Source of the DNA: Phragmites australis
Lineage: Eukaryota; Streptophyta; Magnoliopsida; Poales; Poaceae
Assembly (NCBI RefSeq): GCF_958298935.1
Contig: NC_084935.1
Location: 7,946,001 to 8,010,000, forward strand
Length of the DNA stretch: 64,000 nt
Direction: 5' to 3'
The notes under the pieces are model-generated. The model was not told where the DNA came from and searched no databases. It worked only from the letters and a program-made list of their open reading frames with translations. A program made the position numbers and the translations under genes. Position 1 is the first letter of the stretch, and the number at the start of each line of letters is the position of its first letter. Positions 53,525 to 64,000 of the stretch are shown here, piece by piece.

Positions 53525-56500
53525 TCCCGAGTCGCCTCTCTCCCCCGCGGCTTGTCTCGCCTCGTGCTCGCGACTCACCGCCGGCCGACTGCGTCGGCTT
53601 CCATCGCCGCCTGTGGCAGTCACCCAGTCCCTCGTCTCCACCCTTCACAGCGTTGCGCCAACGCCGCTTGTGTCTCCCCTGTCCCGAACGCGCTGAACCC
53701 TAGCCCATTTCCGCCTGCGTCCTCCGCCGGCAGCCGCTCCGCTTCCTCGCCAGTCACCGTCGCTCGCGGCTCGCCTCGCTTCTCCGTGCGCGGGTGCTCG
53801 AACAGTGAGGAGTAGATCCAGTTAGGACCGGGCATTTGCCTCTCCCATCGTCGTATCCCTAAATTACTTCCGGCGACCAATCGCCCCTGACGAGCGGCGA
53901 AGCAGGTAATGCTTTCCTCTTCCCGATTCCGATTCCGCCTGTTTTGCTTTGAATTTTAGTCTGTGGTGACTACATTCGACTTCTGAGAGAGACTTTAAAA
54001 TTAGATGGCTGGATTAGTTAGGTTAGTGTCCAATTATTTTCTATCTGCATTAGTTGGGGGATTGTTGGGTGCTCATGGAATGCAAAGCCTTGATTATCCC
54101 CTAAAGTTTGTCCTCGTTCTTTTTTCAATGAACGTTAGGCCCAGTATTCAGTTTTTTTAGGAAATGATTGGACAATGTTAAGGTGCAATATGCCAATATA
54201 CGATACCAAGTTACCCATAGTGCATATGGATTCATCCTTAAAGTATAGCATTTCTAAGCAACTTGAAAGTAGAAGACATAGTCTATGGAACAGGTGCCCC
54301 TGTACAGCGAGAAGACTTCCCCTGGCTTTGTCTTAAGAAGAGAGGGGAGTGCAGAACCCTTTATGAGCATGGCATTTGAATTCTGGATGAAATTCAGAGG
54401 CAGTGTGATCTTTGATAATTGTTGGTTGTTGCACAGTTGTTTTTTAACCTTTGGTTTGAGTATTTCTTGGACAATAGTAGCATAGTGTACGTACTGCAAG
54501 TAAGAGGTAAGATGAAAATAAGCCAGGCTCTGGAATCTATATATGAGTTTATATAGAGTATAGATGATTTCTTTTCATTGATTGCACATGCACCTGGAAG
54601 GATCAGCTTTTTCCTTTCTAGAAACCAAATAAACATTAAGGAAGCTAATTTTCTGCTTAACTTTATTAGAAGTTGGGATCATTGGAGCATGTCACTTGTT
54701 CATACATGTCGAAGCATGAACCATTGGTTATCTTTGTAGGTATGTCCCATCAATCAGACACATCTTCTTGCTCAGGTGATTCCGAAGATAGCAACACCAT
54801 CGACCCTGCCGGTATATACACTATGGAAGAATTCATTGCTGAGCAAAGTGTATTGCACAATTTGCTCGAGCGGATCACTGCAAAGATTCAGGTTAAAATT
54901 GAAGCTCAACAAGTTGGTACATCTTGCCACCGGAGTGGTAGTAGAAGGTTCATTGGGAGAAATCATGAACAGGGCCATCAACAGCTTGTGGCTGATTTCT
55001 TTTCTGAAGATCCAGTCTGTAATGACCAGCTCTTCCGAACAAGGTACCGGATGAGAAGACCCCTCTTTCTACGTATCGTCCATGCCCTAGGCGAGTGGTC
55101 TCCCTATTTCACCAGAAGGAGAGATGGTTTTTATCGCCAAGGGCTCTCACCTCTGCAGAAGTGCACAGCGGCTATTCGTATGTTATCTCGTGGCTCCCTG
55201 GCAGATGCTGTTGACGAGTATGTACAGATTGGTGAGAGTACAGCAATGGAGTGTTTGGAGCGGTTCACGGAAGGGGTGATTGACAAGCTTGGCAGCGAAT
55301 ATTTGCGAGGCCCTACTAGTGTCGATATGCAGCATCTACTACAAATTGGCCAGGGCTGTGGCTTCCCTGGCATGTTGGGAAGCATTGGTTGTATGCATTG
55401 GAAGTGCGAAAATTGCCCACCTAAATGGATGCGTCGACTTAATCATAGTGATTACGGTGCAGCCACAATTTTTCTTGAAGTTGTTGCTTCACAAGACCTC
55501 TGGATATGGCATGGTTTCTTCGGTGTAGTTGGGTCCAACAATGACATCATTGTGCTCAATCAATCGCCATCGTTCACTGAGGTCTTGAAAGGGCAAGCTC
55601 CTCAGGTGCAATTCTCCATCAATAAGAGACAATATGATATAGGCTACTATCTTGCTGATGGAATCTACCCAGAATGGACTGCATTTGTGAAGACAATACC
55701 CCACCCTCAAACCGAAAAGGAACAATTGTTTGCACAATATCTAGAAGAGGCAAGGAAGGATGCCCAACGAGCATTTGGAGTCTTGCAATCTCGTTTTCCC
55801 ATTGTTTGTGGTCCAACACGTTTTTTCCAAAGAGTAACTCTTGGGAAAATTATACAAGCTTGCGTCATACTCCATAACATGACAATTGAGGACGAGAAAG
55901 ATATGGCAAGTTCCTATTTTGAACCAAGCGAAGCTTCAGGGATATCGGCTGTTCTACCATCAAACTTCAACAATAGGCCTGCCGATTGCTTCACTGATGT
56001 ACTCCAGAGAAATGATACAATTTGTGCTCAACCAGCACAAAGCCAACTAAGAAGGGACTTAATTGAGCATATTTGGCAGCAGTTTGGATCATTTGGGGAC
56101 AAGTGAAATGAGTTTTACTAGTGTAAGTTGAGTTACATTGTCATGTCCTTTGGTGGATCATTGGGATGTCTCTTCTCCTATTAATCTAATATTTAAATTT
56201 CATTATCTTTGCCTTCATTTATAATGAATCAAGTTTAATTTTTAGTATTAGATTCAAAAGTATATTATGGGACTTATTAAAAATGTATCATGAAACTGAT
56301 CAATATAAATAACTTCATTCCTCATCTTAATTCCATCCCGGATCATAATTCCAGGTGTGCTTTGAAGAACCATATCGAATTGTTTATGCTGCTGATTGAT
56401 CTGTTAGTTACCCTGCATCTCTAACTTTAGCTAGATTTAAATCTTTGCTACTTCCACTGAAGTAATGATGGCCATTTCAGAATTGTAGAGAAACATTGTC

Positions 56501-56590
56501 AACCAAAGCATGCTAGCATAGGTTGCTACCTTGATGCTTCCGTCTGGGGAAGAGGACCATATATGTTTCTTGGCACATGCTCTTTATGAA
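53525..56590 (+). repeat. Tandem segmental duplication, copy 2
   Basis: Partner of 48790-52180. The GC-rich leader exon ends at 53905 (GAAGCAG|GTAATG) and the leader intron runs to 54739 (CTTTGTAG), at the same positions relative to the gene as in copy 1. Confidence 0.75.
54742..56106 (+). CDS. HARBI1/ALP1-like protein, catalytic residues lost, copy 2 (454 aa)
   Basis: I chose ATG 54742 because it follows the acceptor TTTGTAG|GT (54739) and matches the start of copy 1; the open frame extends further upstream only through intron sequence. Residues ~1-85 are serine-rich and acidic. The helical region MRRPLFLRIVHALGEWSPYF to ADAVDEYVQIGES resembles the HARBI1 helix-turn-helix. The rest (about 180-360) is the DDE_Tnp_4 nuclease domain, with FLEVVASQDLWIWHGFFGV and VILHNMTIEDEKD. 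Normal family members have D-D-E in GSIDCMHW, NNDI and KDVERAFG. Here they are Gly216 (GGT), Asp268 and Gln342 (CAA), so DNA cleavage is not expected. Nevertheless the frame is open to the TGA at 56104. A domesticated nuclear role like that of Arabidopsis ALP1 is an inference; a recently silenced transposon copy is the alternative. Confidence 0.85.
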   Translation: MSHQSDTSSCSGDSEDSNTIDPAGIYTMEEFIAEQSVLHNLLERITAKIQVKIEAQQVGTSCHRSGSRRFIGRNHEQGHQQLVADFFSEDPVCNDQLFRTRYRMRRPLFLRIVHALGEWSPYFTRRRDGFYRQGLSPLQKCTAAIRMLSRGSLADAVDEYVQIGESTAMECLERFTEGVIDKLGSEYLRGPTSVDMQHLLQIGQGCGFPGMLGSIGCMHWKCENCPPKWMRRLNHSDYGAATIFLEVVASQDLWIWHGFFGVVGSNNDIIVLNQSPSFTEVLKGQAPQVQFSINKRQYDIGYYLADGIYPEWTAFVKTIPHPQTEKEQLFAQYLEEARKDAQRAFGVLQSRFPIVCGPTRFFQRVTLGKIIQACVILHNMTIEDEKDMASSYFEPSEASGISAVLPSNFNNRPADCFTDVLQRNDTICAQPAQSQLRRDLIEHIWQQFGSFGDK

Positions 56591-57421
56591 ATTGTAGTTC
56601 TACTCTAGCGATGCCGTGAATTTTATAGTGCATATAAAGCATCCGAAACTGGAGCTCCGGGACGGTCTTATCCGACAAGTTTGTGCTAAGGTACTCACTA
56701 GAATTAACTCAGACCCAGTGTTGTGGTTCCTCTGATTCTTTTGTCTACGAGTCTTTCTTCTTCTCGCTTCTACCTGAGATTTGTTTGGTGTTAACTTTCT
56801 GTCACCGCTGTGGACGACTCTGCCCTTCTTCCCTGAAACAGCATTGTTTGTGTATGCACTCCTGCTAACGCCTAGCAGGAACGTTGGTCCATGCAAACGG
56901 CCTTGAGAGGGTGCAGATCCCAGATCATCAGTTGTGATGGATGGAATCCTCATGTTGCAGTAACATTGTCTCTCTTCGGTGTGCCCTTCTCGGCTGGTTT
57001 TTTGGCGCTTGGCCTGCCTTGGTATGCAAGCAGACGAGAGACGGACAGATTGAAGCGGACACTTGGTGACCTATCTTCTCCAGATTCCAGAAACATTGGT
57101 ATGGTGATCAGTGGACGCTAGCTGTGCTCCATTTGACTGAGAGGAAAACTGAGAGATGCAATTCCCATGCCCATTTGCACACGACTTATCTCAGCCATTC
57201 ATTCCTCATCATGCTCATGTGCACATAGCTTATCCTAGCCGTCCATTTCTCGTGATATTCATGCATCATTTGATTCTTCTCTCACCTACTCTATCATTTT
57301 TTCTACCAATTTCTTTAACACGAATCTCCACACAAATAAATAGTCCTAACAAGCCATGTGTGCGCAAGGACATTTAGAAAATTCACGTTCTAGGAAAGCT
57401 TCAGGTTAAGATGTACGTACA
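56107..57421. other. 3' flank of copy 2 and spacer, no further gene recognised
   Basis: The duplicated flank reaches about 56590. Beyond it a few short frames (for example 56891-57121) lack domains. At 57200-57355 lies a copy of the short repeat also seen at 9885-10012. Confidence 0.4.
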
Positions 57422-58047
57422 TGCCGAAGATTAGTTCCTGATAATATATCCGTAATTGTACTAGGTACCTTCAAGATCAGAAATCGGATACAAAACAAGA
57501 CACACGATGTAAACATGTTCGGGCCCCCGGTTGGGGTAATACCCTATGTCATGTATGGAGGTCGGATGTGTATGTATTCTCTCGAGTACAAGCAAAATGG
57601 CTAATCTTATATAAGGAGTAGATCAGATCTAAACTAAATTAGAGTTGAAGTCATCGAGTCTCTCCGAGGGTCTTGGATGCTTGCGTTGAGTTGCCTAGGT
57701 GTTGATCTACCCCAAGTTGTAGAAGTTCTCCCTCCTCCCTCCGGGGGCAATAGTCCCTACCTTATAAAGGGGTTATGGTGCCGTCTTAGTCTCAGCCGTA
57801 GTCGATAGGGAGTCCTTTATCTTGTCGGTCAAGGCAGAGCAGTCAAATCCAGCTTAGATGCTAGTCGTATTTGAATCGGTTAATCCGATTGAGACCTTCC
57901 TAATATGGGCCTTCATGATCTTCAAGTGTATCAGGTCCCGCAGATTCAGATCCACAATATCCAGAGTCGTTAAAGATGTGAACAAGATATTCTATCCATT
58001 ATGATGTACTCCCTATGTGTATATACCATATAGTTAGATATTCGACA
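57422..58047 (-). repeat. 3' LTR of the Tat-lineage element
   Basis: On the minus strand the LTR begins TGTCGAATATC at 58047, directly after the polypurine tract, and ends TTCGGCA at 57422, giving TG...CA ends and a TGTCGA/TCGGCA inverted pair. The length is 626 bp. The left border relies on this short repeat and is therefore less certain than the right one. Confidence 0.65.
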
Positions 58048-58066
58048 GTAGCCCCCTAACTCTGCT
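58048..58066 (-). other. Polypurine tract of the Tat-lineage element
   Basis: Read on the minus strand, GAGCAGAGTTAGGGGGCTAC sits immediately before the LTR start TGTCGA, the expected position of the plus-strand primer. Confidence 0.75.
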
Positions 58067-58438
58067 CAACAAGGAGAATTCACACAAACATCTACTCGAA
58101 TACTGCCAAGTCCAAACCTGGTCGAATAAGGTAGATCGAGCATGCAGTCGAAAAAATCGAGCAAGGAAAAGCTCTGTTCCGAGTATCAAGTGGAAACGCT
58201 ATTTGGTCGAGTGTCCTGCCATTGTCCGCATTCTAGACGTGAGAAAGGCTTGAAAACTCGACTTCACAACATTCGTCTCTGAGTAGAGTTAAAAAGAACA
58301 TCTTCAAAATTTGAAACGTTAGGCATAGGAGTATTTAATGCACTCAGATGGACGTGCAGAGATTCGCACAACGCCATCATCCTGTCTTTCACGCCGAGTG
58401 AGGCACCATAGTGATGGGAGCAGTTACCAAAGAAAACG

Positions 58439-61149
58439 TTGAACTCTAAAATATTTATCTGTACAAACCTGAACTGTAGCCATTCTTCACCCTTGCGTTG
58501 CCAACTCTTTCGCTCAAGCCTTCTCCTTTCTATGCCCAAACGTGCGTCGCCATATAGAAATATCCACCCTATGGCCTCCAGCCCTTCTGGGAATGCCACC
58601 TCTCCTTCCTCGCCGAAGAAAGACTCCAACTTGAAGGTTGTCGATGCATCCCCCAAGCAATTAGACGAGATGAGATTGCTAACGGAAGCTTCGATGATCT
58701 CGTCGATGCAAGAATCAAGGCTCAAGGAACTTGAAGACAAAAGCATCATTCCTCCTCGTGATTTGACCAACTGGAAGCCAGTATTAGGTAGGGAATTCGC
58801 ATCCTACCAATGCAACCATGAGATTGTAGTTTTTGAGTTCTTTTTTCATTGCGGTTTCAATGTTCCCCCTTCTAAGTTTCTTCTCAATGTACTCGATTGG
58901 TACCAAATCAATCTTCACCACCTAAACCCAAACTCAATCACCATGCTTAGTGTTTTTGTTCATCTTTGCGAAGCCTTCCTCCATATCGAGTCGAGTTTGA
59001 ATCTTTTTCAGTATTTCTATCATCCGAATAAAGAATGCTAAAAATAAATGAGTCGGGGTTGTGGTCTCCAACTGCGGAACGGAATGAAGAACTCCTATAT
59101 CCCAGTCGCTGTGATCTCCTCTTGGTAAAAAGATTGGAAAAAACTTTGGTTTTATGTCTCTAAACCCGACCTTGTCGCCTCTCCCTTGGTTTATAGAGGT
59201 CTTCAGCCTCACCCAAATCTGTCCTGGACGAAGAAGCACCGCAAACTCGACCATACTGCCTATTATGTCAAGAAGATTGGCAAACTTAGGTAGAGTGGCT
59301 TAACCGGGTGGCATGTGGTCAAAGACTGTCGAAGGCTAAGCCCCTTGAAAGCGCGGGATCATTTCGCTTGGGATTATGCTGGAGATAATGATAGCTCTCG
59401 GGATGCTGCCGGATGTAAGATTTAGTTAGCCCTTTAATGCTCTTTACAGCCACAATTGATCTCTTTTGAGTGACTTCTTCCTTTTTTTCAGCCCTGTCTT
59501 TGCAAGACACCTCTGCTTGTTTAAACAGGTTATTTGCTAAAAAGGGACAACGGTGCTCTATCTAGCCCTACTCCCTCGAGAATCCTTGACCACTGGTAAG
59601 AATTTGCTTGGATTAGGAGAGAAGCACTGATTATTGCTTATTTGATCTGATTTGTCTATCAGATTCTAGATTCCTGACTTCCACCAAGAAGACATTTCCT
59701 CAAGCACCAGCGACAAGGGGAAGACATCGACTGGTCAAGAGATCGAAGGGTCTCTTTGATCCAAGAGATTGTCTTCACCATCATACCAACCATCACCCAA
59801 ACGCACGTGGGGAAAGAGTCCACTGGTATGGAAATCAAGTCCTTCAATGGCTACTTGTTCATCTACCTTTCTGATTATCGAGCATATGCTTATTGACGCC
59901 TAGTTTGTATGGATGTCCTGCTTTCAGAGAACAACTGGTGTACCCCCTCAATCGCTTCCTCGAGAAACCACAACGCCTGATTACTCGGCAAAAGAGGTAA
60001 CTTTTATCGAGCTATCATTCTTTCCTTGGTCACTTTTCTTTAAGGGTTCACTCGATAAACTCCGAATGATGATGATGAGTTATTATTACCTAGCTTCTCG
60101 CATGTGATGGCTTCCTTGACTTCATCTGGTTCCCAGGCCATCTCTTCAACACAGCCATCCCTAATTGTGAGTGTGAAGTGGAAGACAATAGCCATTAAGA
60201 AGCAAAGTCAAGCATCGTTTCGCTCATTCTAATTACCAAAAGGTTTGATTTGAATCCTTATCTTGACCGAGCGGCCTTTCTTTTCTTTCCTCATTATGTC
60301 GATCGCAAACTATCACCCCCAAAGAAGGTAAAAGAGCCAACTGCAAGTGGGTCGGTTAGCCAGCTGACTCCAACCTCTATCGTCACACTGCCTCCAGCTC
60401 CTCAAGTGGAAAATCCTCCCAAGGGCGCACCTAAACCAAGCCTAGAGCCCATCGAAGTTGAGACCCTCACATCAGCCCCAATTGATGACCTTTGGACGGA
60501 GATAGAGGATCTCTTCAAGGCTATGGGCTTCAAGTCTGGTATTCGGAGGTCGATCATTCCAGCTGCTAGAAGACTCTCGGGGAGAAAGATCTACTACTAG
60601 TAACTTGCCAAGAGAAGATTAATTGTTAGTCTCCCTGTTGATTACTTGATATATGATTCGAACGCTAGATAAGCTTTTTCGTTTGTTGTTATAGGTCTCA
60701 ACGATGACTTGAAGATCCAACTCGAGGCCATCTCTAAGTCAATAAAGATCCACAAGAAGGACGCTAACCAACGAGAAGAACTCAGAGGTGCATTGAAGAA
60801 AGCAGAAGTTGATCGAGATACCATGGCTAACGAGCAGGACACTGCTGCTGCTGAATGAGATATTACTGCTGTTGAATGGGACGATGCAGTTTTAACACTC
60901 TAGAAGCTAAAGGAGGAGACCCTCAACCGCATGAACCATTCGGCCTCTGTAAGCACCGAGACAATGCTCGGTCTCCTCAAGAGCTACAATCTCAACCTCA
61001 AAACATCAGTAGTAACAGAAGGGTTTGATTGTTCAGCAGAGGAGGCAACAGAGATCATCCATAACATTAAACCTTTGGTCCCTGACTTTGTCGAGTCCTT
61101 AGGGCTCAGTCTGCCTGATAGTGACAGTGAGGCAAGTCCCTCGAGCTGA
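58439..61149 (+). pseudogene. Antisense extra ORF of the Tat element (PF04195, 'gypsy type transposon' domain)
   Basis: The first part (58530-59041) has the domain signature FHCGFNVPPSKFLLNVLDWY, then LHHLNPNSITMLSVFVHLCEAFL, which defines the 'putative gypsy type transposon' family. Further open pieces follow at 60250-60600 (proline-rich, EPIEVETLT) and 60680-61149 (a helical, acidic region ending LGLSLPDSDSEASPSS). Between them the frame is lost by stops and shifts. Relative to the element this gene is antisense to pol. Its function is unknown in the family. The probable start is the ATG at 58531 or 58572. Confidence 0.7.
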
Positions 61150-61679
61150 TGGTCCGTTTGACTCAAAACATTTAACACTTACTCTATGTCTTGGGGATGT
61201 CTGTAACAGTACTACTATTTCGCTTGTCCATTGTGCAATTGCCTGCTGGTCTCTTATCAATAAAATAGAGTTAGCATAAGCAGATGCAAAAAACTAACCA
61301 GCACATGCTATGACCCTCCTCAAATCTGGCTCATTGAGTATATACTGATGCCTGAAAACTCAACTAGACAAATCGTTAAATGCATTGGTCCTCGAGTATA
61401 CACTCGAAGCAACCAGAGAAGAGACTTGTGTATTTGACCAACATACGAACATGAACTCGATAGGAAACACATATGAGATCAACTAGAACTTCAAAACCTT
61501 GTGGGCCATTAGGCATGAGATGTCTGACAGTCTCTTATGTTGTTATGCCTTATGAGGTATAGTTGTTTGTTATTGACCCAACACATGCCCTCGTTGTCTC
61601 TATCCAAAGCAGTCGACACAAAGCTAAATAAACTTTTGCAAAAAACAATAAACATGTATTTACATAATATGGTAGTACT

Positions 61680-62115
61680 ATGTAGCCCCCGACTCTTTGG
61701 TCGAGGAGGAAAATGCTCGATCGAGGAGTAAGAAAGAACATACCTATAATATTAAAAATATATGATATAGCCCTTGACTCTTTACTCGATGACGGGATCA
61801 AGTGGAGAGTAAAACCATAGCATCAAAAGTATACGATGTTGTGTCTGACTCTTTGTTTGATATGATAATCATGACAAAGAGTAGAGCTATAACATCAAAA
61901 GATACCCGATGTGACCCCTGACTCTTCGTTCAATAGCTAAGTTCGAGTAGAAAGTAGAGCATAAGCACTGGCATTAAACAACATAACTCCCTGTTCTCTG
62001 GTTAACATGATAGTTGAATAGAGAGTGAATTTTAAGCATAAAAAAATATGCAACATAGACCCTGACTCTCTACTCGATGACTGAATCAAGCGGAGAATAG
62101 AGCATAAGCATTGAC
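61680..62115 (-). repeat. Tandem array of polypurine-tract-like units
   Basis: About five degraded units of 70-85 bp each carry a phrase that on the minus strand reads like AAAGAGTCGGGGGCTACAT or AGAGAGTCAGGGTCTATGT, at about 61684, 61768, 61848, 61915 and 62059. The phrase resembles the true polypurine tract at 58048. Between them GTAGAGCATAAGCA-type sequence recurs. Confidence 0.65.
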
Positions 62116-62486
62116 TCCTTCTTGACCACACGCTCATAGGCGTCAACCCCCAAGCATATGGCTGTAATTTTATCGCAATCATCAAATGAATCCCATCAAT
62201 TGGGTAGGTGGGTATTAAAAACCACTTCCGCTTATGCTCGTTTTCACCGTAACATTTGATTTGACGTGTCATAACACCTCAACGATGCCTTGACTTCCGT
62301 CAGACACGCCGCGCGACTGAGGCGACCTCGTTATCACACCCGGTGCTATCGGATCTTGACAGTGTCGTTTCCGCAGTATGGCCCATTTCCACATCAATAA
62401 GGAAAAACCGAGGCCATCTGTTCACACCCTATTTCCTTCCTTTTTCCATGTACACTACCTAGTAGAAACTTGTAGAGCCTGAAAGC

Positions 62487-63060
62487 ATGGCCTCGACTCC
62501 ACTGTTGTCTCCCGAGCCAAGTCCAGAAACCAAAGAAGTGGAATCTCTCACCCCAAGGCCTCACGCCATTGTTCCACTAGGAGTCATCATCGTTACGTCC
62601 TATGAGGAGGAAACAATTGAGAGGCATGGGAGTAGAGGAGACAGAAAGTCCACCAGAGGTCGTCGACCCTTCACACAGCATCTCCGACGCTTCCTCCATG
62701 CCGACGCCGTGGAGCGAACGGTGCAGGAGTCAACGACGCGAGCTGCACAAGGAGGAGATGAGGATGGTGGTGATCTTGATGAGATCATCAAATAGGTCCT
62801 TGACGAGGTCTTCGGTGATGGAGCCCCCGAGCCTCCGGTGGTAAAGAAAGCACGATCATCTTCTCCGTTGACAACCGCAAAATCGTCTCCGCGTCCCGCT
62901 AAGGGTCACTCGGCATTGCCGGCGCCGATCAGCAACTCCAGCAGGGTCTTTGCCTCACTCTCCCTGTCCCTTATGCTGGTCAGTAGTCGGTTCCCAGTGT
63001 GATCAGCTACTGCACTAAGGAAGAGCGGAAGAGGTTCCTCGACTTGTTTGAGGGCAAATA
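62487..63060 (+). pseudogene. Second antisense ORF remnant of the Tat element
   Basis: ATG at 62487 opens a 102-codon frame (MASTPLLSPEPSPETKEVES, later acidic) to a TAG at 62793. Beyond the stop the same frame continues with PEPPVVKKARSSSPL and APISNSSRVFASLSLSL, so the original protein was longer. It is serine/proline-rich and low in recognisable motifs. Position and orientation suggest another antisense extra frame of the same retroelement. Confidence 0.45.
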
Positions 63061-63239
63061 GGGGTCCACATACATCTGAACTCTTAGAAGTGGTGGATCT
63101 TCACTATTTGTAAGAGTTAGGCAAATCCTTTCTATCAACTATGCACTAGGCAAGCAGGTTAGAAAGAGAAAATTATGTAATAGGATAGTCAGTCTGATCA
63201 AAATGTAATTAACCTACATTCGAGTTACCTTAATTATGA

Positions 63240-64000
63240 ATGAAACTGTCGGAGTTGGTCGATGTTCCATAAGTGTTAGAGTATCTCACCGTTTGGAGTA
63301 GATAACTGTAATGATCCAGGTTGAGTAACTTCGACTATGATATAAGATCCTTCCCACTTAGGTGATAACTTATGGCGACTAGCCTGTTTTTGCACCTTTA
63401 TTAAGACAAGGTCCCCAACAGTGACTTTTTTGGGTTGGATTTTCTGACTATGATGTCTAAGCAATGCTTGTTGATACTTGGTCGCTCGAATAGATACTTG
63501 ATCACGGTACTCCTTGAGTAGATTGATATCATCTGCTTGTAATTGCTTTTGCCTTTCTTCCAAGTAACTTTCCACTCGTGGTGATCCAAACTGCAATTCA
63601 GTCAGAAGCACTACCTATACTCCATAGAGTAAAAAGAAAGGAGTTTCACTGGTGGCTCTGTTAGTCGAGGTACGAATGGCCCATAGCACCGAGGGAAGCT
63701 CTTTCACTCAGCGTTTTGAGTAAGCCTTGAGCCTGTCAAAAAACCGGGTTTTAATGCCCTGGAAGACTATACCATTGGCGCGCTCAACCAACTGTTACTT
63801 TGAGGGTGAGTTACTAAAGCGAAACAAGTTTTTATGCCAAACTCTTCACAGAACACAGTAAATGTCCCGCTTCTGAATTGGTTATAATTGTCTGTAATTA
63901 TCCAATGTAGAATATCGTATCGAGTAATTGTGCTCCTCATGAACTTCTTGGCCGCTTCTGCTCTTATCTTTCCCACAGGTTCGGCCTCGATCCACTTAAT
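63240..64000 (-). pseudogene. Ty3/gypsy pol: integrase and C-terminal region
   Basis: At the window edge (63976-63767) the integrase core shows AAKKFMRSTITRYDI, HWIITDNYNQFRSGTF and THPQSNS, where the aspartate in the IITDN context is the second catalytic residue. After a frame change near 63765-63620, the segment 63611-63276 encodes TELQFGSPRVESYLEE, then SIRATKYQQALLRHHS, VGDLVLIKVQKQASRHKLSP and WEGSYIIVEVTQPGS. This is the post-integrase region of Tat/RIRE2-type elements. The domain order and wording identify Ty3/gypsy. Frameshifts make it non-functional. Confidence 0.85.

Larger units (their letters stand above)
57422..64000 (-). mobile_element. Ty3/gypsy element, Tat lineage, 3' half on the minus strand
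   Basis: From right to left the minus strand shows integrase and the pol C terminus (64000-63276), an extra region with antisense (plus-strand) reading frames, a repeat array, a polypurine tract (complement GTTAGGGGGCTAC at 58048-58062) and the 3' LTR (58047 down to 57422). Antisense frames with the 'putative gypsy type transposon' domain between pol and the 3' LTR are known from Tat-lineage elements such as Grande. Gag, protease, reverse transcriptase and the 5' LTR lie beyond the window. Stops and frameshifts show that it is old. Confidence 0.75.

Noticed and set aside
54673..54741. Upstream extension of HARBI1-like copy 2
   Set aside because: These 23 codons precede a good splice acceptor and do not begin with ATG, so they are intron sequence.

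Overview
The window looks like intergenic, transposon-rich DNA from a grass nuclear genome, probably of the PACMAD/panicoid side. The evidence is a Stowaway MITE, CACTA elements with ULP1-type protease genes, PIF/Harbinger elements, Sirevirus-type palindromes, a Tat-lineage Ty3/gypsy element with antisense extra reading frames, GT-AG introns, and gene fragments that resemble cereal proteins. No bacterial or organellar features were seen. The species cannot be named from the sequence alone.

Layout. 1-4.1 kb: 3' part of a decayed Ty1/copia element. 4.1-8.5 kb: a Stowaway MITE, a hAT-like element and a deleted CACTA element that keeps the first transposase exon. 8.5-13 kb: no gene recognised. 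13.1-19.1 kb: two related small secreted cysteine-rich protein genes. The first (A) is intact. The second (B) carries a CACTA element in its signal-peptide exon and a frameshift in exon 2. Between them lies a palindromic element made of two inverted LTRs flanked by a 5-bp target-site duplication. 19.4-23 kb: Sirevirus-like 3' end. 23.6-26.6 kb: a Harbinger-family element holding fragments of two different PPR genes. 26.7-27.7 kb: CACTA end with ULP1 exons. 30.4-32.1 kb: a spliced Myb/SANT-like gene on the minus strand. 35.8-39.7 kb: a decayed PIF/Harbinger element with both ORF1 and transposase, directly abutting a CRP1-like PPR fragment. 40.2-44.6 kb: a second CACTA ULP1 remnant and a CACTA MITE. 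44.6-46.5 kb: an unidentified gene-like relic and two exons of a peroxisomal-type long-chain acyl-CoA synthetase. 48.8-56.6 kb: a tandem duplication of a HARBI1-like gene, with the first copy broken and the second open over 454 codons. 57.4-64 kb: the 3' half of a minus-strand Tat-lineage element running off the window.

Three genes look possibly functional: cysteine-rich gene A, the Myb/SANT-like gene, and HARBI1-like copy 2. Copy 2 has lost two of the three DDE catalytic residues, and the broken sister copy shares the same two changes, so the loss predates the duplication. That is the expected signature of a domesticated, non-cutting transposase. In Arabidopsis the analogous proteins ALP1 (dead Harbinger transposase) and ALP2 (Myb/SANT-like) work together, so having both protein types in one window is suggestive but unproven.
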